Assembly (NCBI RefSeq): GCF_018437505.1
Contig: NZ_CP072467.1
Location: 3,286,001 to 3,350,000, forward strand
DNA length: 64,000 bases
Reading direction: 5' to 3'
Source of the DNA: Spiractinospora alimapuensis
Lineage (GTDB): Bacteria > Actinomycetota > Actinomycetes > Streptosporangiales > Streptosporangiaceae
Below the pieces are notes generated by a model. That model worked only from the letters and a program-made list of their open reading frames with translations, was not told where the DNA came from and searched no databases. The first letter of the stretch is position 1, and every line of letters starts with the position of its first letter. A program made the position numbers and the translations under genes. Shown here piece after piece: positions 61,935 through 64,000 of the stretch.

Positions 61935-62606
61935 ATGCCTGCGATTGAACAGATTCAAAGCCGGGCCCGCGATGCGGGCGTGTTCCTCAAGGAGTTCTTC
62001 CGGGAGTTCCGTGACACTGGTTCGATCACACCGAGCAGCGCCGCGCTGTCCAACGCCCTGACCCGCTCGCTCGAACAGCGCACCTCCCGCGAGCCGCTGA
62101 CCATCCTGGAGGTCGGCGCCGGGACCGGCCCCGTCTCCAAGGCCATCGCCCGCCGCATGGGAACCAAGGACACCCTCGAGCTGGTCGAGTCCAACGACCG
62201 GCTCGCCGACCGCCTCCAGGACCTCCTCATCGACGACGACGAGCTCGCGGGGGTCGCGGACCGGGTCAGCCTGCACCGTGCCCGGGTCGAGGAGCTGGAC
62301 CGGACGGAGCGTTACGACGTCATCATCTCCGGGCTTCCCTTCGCCAACTTCACGGCCGAGGAAGTCCGGGAGATCATGGAGGCCTACTTCGCGATGCTGC
62401 GTCCCGGCGGGACCCTGTCGTTCTACGGCTACCTGGGGACGAAGCAGATCCGCGCCGTCGCGGCCCGACGCGAGGACTACCTCCGTCAGGTGCGCTCGGG
62501 GTGGGTCGTGGACGAGTATCTCGCCCGCTACGGCGAGGCCGACGACCGGGTGATCGCCAACGTGCCGCCGGCCTGGATCCACCACCTGCGCAAGCCGCTC
62601 GACTGA
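61935..62606 (+). CDS. Class I SAM methyltransferase, phospholipid N-methyltransferase (PmtA)-like
   Basis: A 223-residue methyltransferase. The N-terminal amphipathic segment FLKEFFREFRDTGSITPSSA resembles the membrane-binding helix of PmtA and KsgA-like relatives. Motif I is LTILEVGAGTGPVSKAIARR, and LVESNDRLADRL gives the acidic position. YDVIISGLPFANFTAEEVRE resembles motif IV of the phospholipid/rRNA group (G-L-P-F-A-N-F). Likely substrates are phosphatidylethanolamine or another lipid amine; this is inferred. A strong terminator follows. Confidence 0.82.
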   Translation: MPAIEQIQSRARDAGVFLKEFFREFRDTGSITPSSAALSNALTRSLEQRTSREPLTILEVGAGTGPVSKAIARRMGTKDTLELVESNDRLADRLQDLLIDDDELAGVADRVSLHRARVEELDRTERYDVIISGLPFANFTAEEVREIMEAYFAMLRPGGTLSFYGYLGTKQIRAVAARREDYLRQVRSGWVVDEYLARYGEADDRVIANVPPAWIHHLRKPLD

Positions 62607-62632
62607 GCCGCCTGACCGGGGGATCGACAGAG

Positions 62633-62669
62633 CGAGGCGCGTGCCGCGGCGAGAGCGGCACGCGCCTCG
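62633..62669 (+). terminator. Strong terminator after the methyltransferase
   Basis: A perfect 15-bp inverted repeat, CGAGGCGCGTGCCGC (62633-62647) and GCGGCACGCGCCTCG (62655-62669), with a 7-nt loop followed by TCGTCT. It lies 26 bp after the stop codon. Confidence 0.85.
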
Positions 62670-62825
62670 TCGTCTATTCGCCTGACGGAGACACGATCTG
62701 CCACGACCACCCACCAGGTGAGGGGCGAGGGCACATAAGTCAAGCACTCCCCGATATCGGTGACACGGCAGTGTCACACTACCCATGCAAGTGGTAGATA
62801 AGCCGATAATCGGGTTCAATGCGAC

Positions 62826-62847
62826 AAAATCACCCCAAGGTGATTTT
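62826..62847 (-). terminator. Hairpin overlapping the thioesterase stop codon
   Basis: AAAATCACC (62826-62834) and GGTGATTTT (62839-62847) form a 9-bp stem with a 4-nt loop. The stop codon of the thioesterase gene (62830-62832) is inside the 3' arm. On the minus strand the stem ends in TTTT, like an intrinsic terminator. Confidence 0.7.
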
Positions 62848-63270
62848 CCGCCCCGCATAGTCGGGGGCGGACTCCCGCAGTCCGGCGAGTGTCGTGGCGA
62901 CGCCGTCCGGAAACGGACACGCCCGCGACGCCGACTGGTCGACGTGCAGCGCGAGGAGCTCCTCCGTGGCGACCACGGTTCCGTCCACGGACATCTCGTG
63001 GCTGAACCACAGCTTCTTCGCCGCGTGCCCCAGGACGCGCGTCGTCACCTCCGCCGTGTCCCCGACACCGATGTCCCGCAGGTACCGCACGTGTGCCTCG
63101 ACGGTGTACAACGAGCACCGCGTACGTTCGCGGTACTCCGGCCCCAGACCGATCCGCTCCATCATCGCGTCGGTGGCGAACCCGAAGATCAGGACGTAGT
63201 AGCCCTCACTGAGGTGTCCGTTGTAGTCGATCCACTCGGGCTGGACCACCTGCTGGAACTGTGCGGTCAT
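62830..63270 (-). CDS. Acyl-CoA thioesterase, betainyl-CoA thioesterase (CdhB)-like
   Basis: A 146-residue hotdog-fold protein of the 4-hydroxybenzoyl-CoA thioesterase type. [20 protein letters not shown] has the D-x-x-G-H-x-x-x-x-Y catalytic pattern, and [19 protein letters not shown] follows. The ATG overlaps the stop of the BKACE gene by 4 bp. In Pseudomonas the carnitine pathway pairs a BKACE enzyme (CdhC) with a betainyl-CoA thioesterase (CdhB); this pair fits that order. The exact substrate is inferred from the partner. Confidence 0.82.
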   Translation of the reverse strand: MTAQFQQVVQPEWIDYNGHLSEGYYVLIFGFATDAMMERIGLGPEYRERTRCSLYTVEAHVRYLRDIGVGDTAEVTTRVLGHAAKKLWFSHEMSVDGTVVATEELLALHVDQSASRACPFPDGVATTLAGLRESAPDYAGRKITLG

Positions 63271-64000
63271 CGCGCGCTCCGGAGCTTGAGCGTCGCCCGG
63301 GTCTCCTCCGGGCTGGCGACACGGGCTCCGAGGAGTTCGATGATGTTGACGGCCTTCTCGACGAGCTGGCCGTTGGTGGCCTTGACTCCACGGCTGAGAT
63401 AGAGGTTGTCCTCGAGCCCGACGCGGGCGTGCCCGCCCAGCAGGACGGACTGGGCCACCCACGGCATCTGCATCCGCCCGATGGAGAAGCTGGCCCACTG
63501 CGCACCCTCGGGGAGCAGGTTGACCATCGACTGCAGTACCCCGGGGTCGGCCGGGGCGCCATAGGGGATCCCGGTGCAGAGCTGGAACAGGGTCGGATCG
63601 TCAAGAAGGCCCTCGGCGTGCATCTGCTTGGCGAACCACAGGTGCCCGGTGTCGAAGATCTCCAGCTCCGGCCGCACGCCGAGCTCCTGGATCCGCTTCG
63701 CGCCCGCACGCAGCATGTCCGGGGTGGAGACGTAGACGTGGCTGCCGTCGCCGAAGTTCAGGCTTCCGCAGTCCAGCGTGCAGATGTCGGGCAGTAGTTC
63801 CTCGACGTGCGGGAGCCGCTCCAGACCGTTCACCAGGTCCGTGCCCGTGTCGAACGCCATCGGATCGTCCTGGCCGATCACCAGGTCACCGCCCATCCCC
63901 GCGGTCAGGTTGATGACGATGTCGATCCCGGTCTCCTTGATGCGCTCCACCACCTCGCGGTACAGCGCGTTGTCCCGAGACGGCGCGCCGGTCTCCGGAT
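63267..64000 (-). CDS. BKACE (DUF849) beta-keto acid cleavage enzyme, CdhC-like, partial
   Basis: The C-terminal 243 or so residues are in the window; the start lies beyond position 64000. The part begins with [20 protein letters not shown] and continues with INLTAGMGG, a GS[16 protein letters not shown] segment and [20 protein letters not shown], all characteristic of BKACE TIM barrels that condense a beta-keto acid with acetyl-CoA. Closest logic is dehydrocarnitine cleavage (CdhC), with the coupled thioesterase gene following by a 4-bp overlap. A carnitine dehydrogenase (CdhA) would be expected just outside. Confidence 0.85.
   Translation of the reverse strand, partial: PETGAPSRDNALYREVVERIKETGIDIVINLTAGMGGDLVIGQDDPMAFDTGTDLVNGLERLPHVEELLPDICTLDCGSLNFGDGSHVYVSTPDMLRAGAKRIQELGVRPELEIFDTGHLWFAKQMHAEGLLDDPTLFQLCTGIPYGAPADPGVLQSMVNLLPEGAQWASFSIGRMQMPWVAQSVLLGGHARVGLEDNLYLSRGVKATNGQLVEKAVNIIELLGARVASPEETRATLKLRSAR

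Overview
The window is 64 kb of very GC-rich chromosomal DNA with many GTG starts, short or overlapping intergenic spacings, and a gene set typical of an actinomycete. The order groEL - cysO-like - thrC - otsA, the envelope-stress Asp23 block, a DUF3263 gene, SURF1 and a DUF3817 gene point to Actinomycetota, probably a Nocardiopsis- or Streptomyces-like filamentous genus. That placement is an inference; no rRNA gene is present to test it. No prophage, insertion sequence, CRISPR array or tRNA was found. The region is housekeeping chromosome interspersed with small regulated accessory modules.

Layout. 0-5 kb: a divergently controlled detoxification operon (DHA2 efflux pump, rifampicin-phosphotransferase-like enzyme, TetR) with a palindromic operator, then a Nudix hydrolase and about 1.1 kb without genes. 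6.7-10.8 kb: a DUF6194 gene, a double-HTH MerR regulator, a small membrane protein, and two paralogous LURP-one/scramblase-like proteins, one carrying a long Gly/Arg/Ser tail. 10.8-14.6 kb: groEL under two CIRCE operators, then a thrC-like/cysO-like operon headed by a well-formed SAM-I riboswitch. 14.8-25.3 kb: otsA, purA, purD, a murA homologue, a regulator, DUF3263-otsB, and a membrane-anchored subtilase homologue that has lost catalytic residues. 25.9-33.6 kb: beta-lactamase-fold hydrolase, frameshifted glyoxalase, DsbA/FrnE protein, ABC exporter, FAD oxidoreductase and GNAT protein.

33.8-49 kb: methyltransferase, tautomerase-YHS fusion, two-component system, flavin monooxygenase with TetR and operator, WYL regulator, an ABC exporter/XRE operon with an 18-bp operator, a crcB pair with one frameshifted member, an alpha/beta-hydrolase without nucleophile, a double-HTH TetR, a candidate 6C small RNA and SURF1. 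49-52.7 kb: an operon-like Asp23/AmaP/DUF6286 envelope-stress block and CsbD. 52.9-57.7 kb: DUF3817, a processive-type glycosyltransferase, and a WbqC/PIG-L deacetylase/NAD-epimerase cluster for a surface glycan. 57.8-64 kb: DUF202 pair, thioredoxin, hisE-hisG-spermidine-synthase-like operon, SDR, phospholipid-methyltransferase-like gene, and the end of a carnitine-type catabolic operon (thioesterase and BKACE).

The strongest candidate for an under-described system is the riboswitch-controlled thrC-cysO pair. SAM repression of a true threonine synthase would be metabolically backwards, so this PLP enzyme may use O-phosphohomoserine and a sulfur-carrier thiocarboxylate to make homocysteine. 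Other notable points are the catalytically dead subtilase, the scramblase-fold/RGG pair, the 6C RNA, a run of three perfect hairpins near 41.1 kb, and an XRE repressor gene that appears to begin with ATC.
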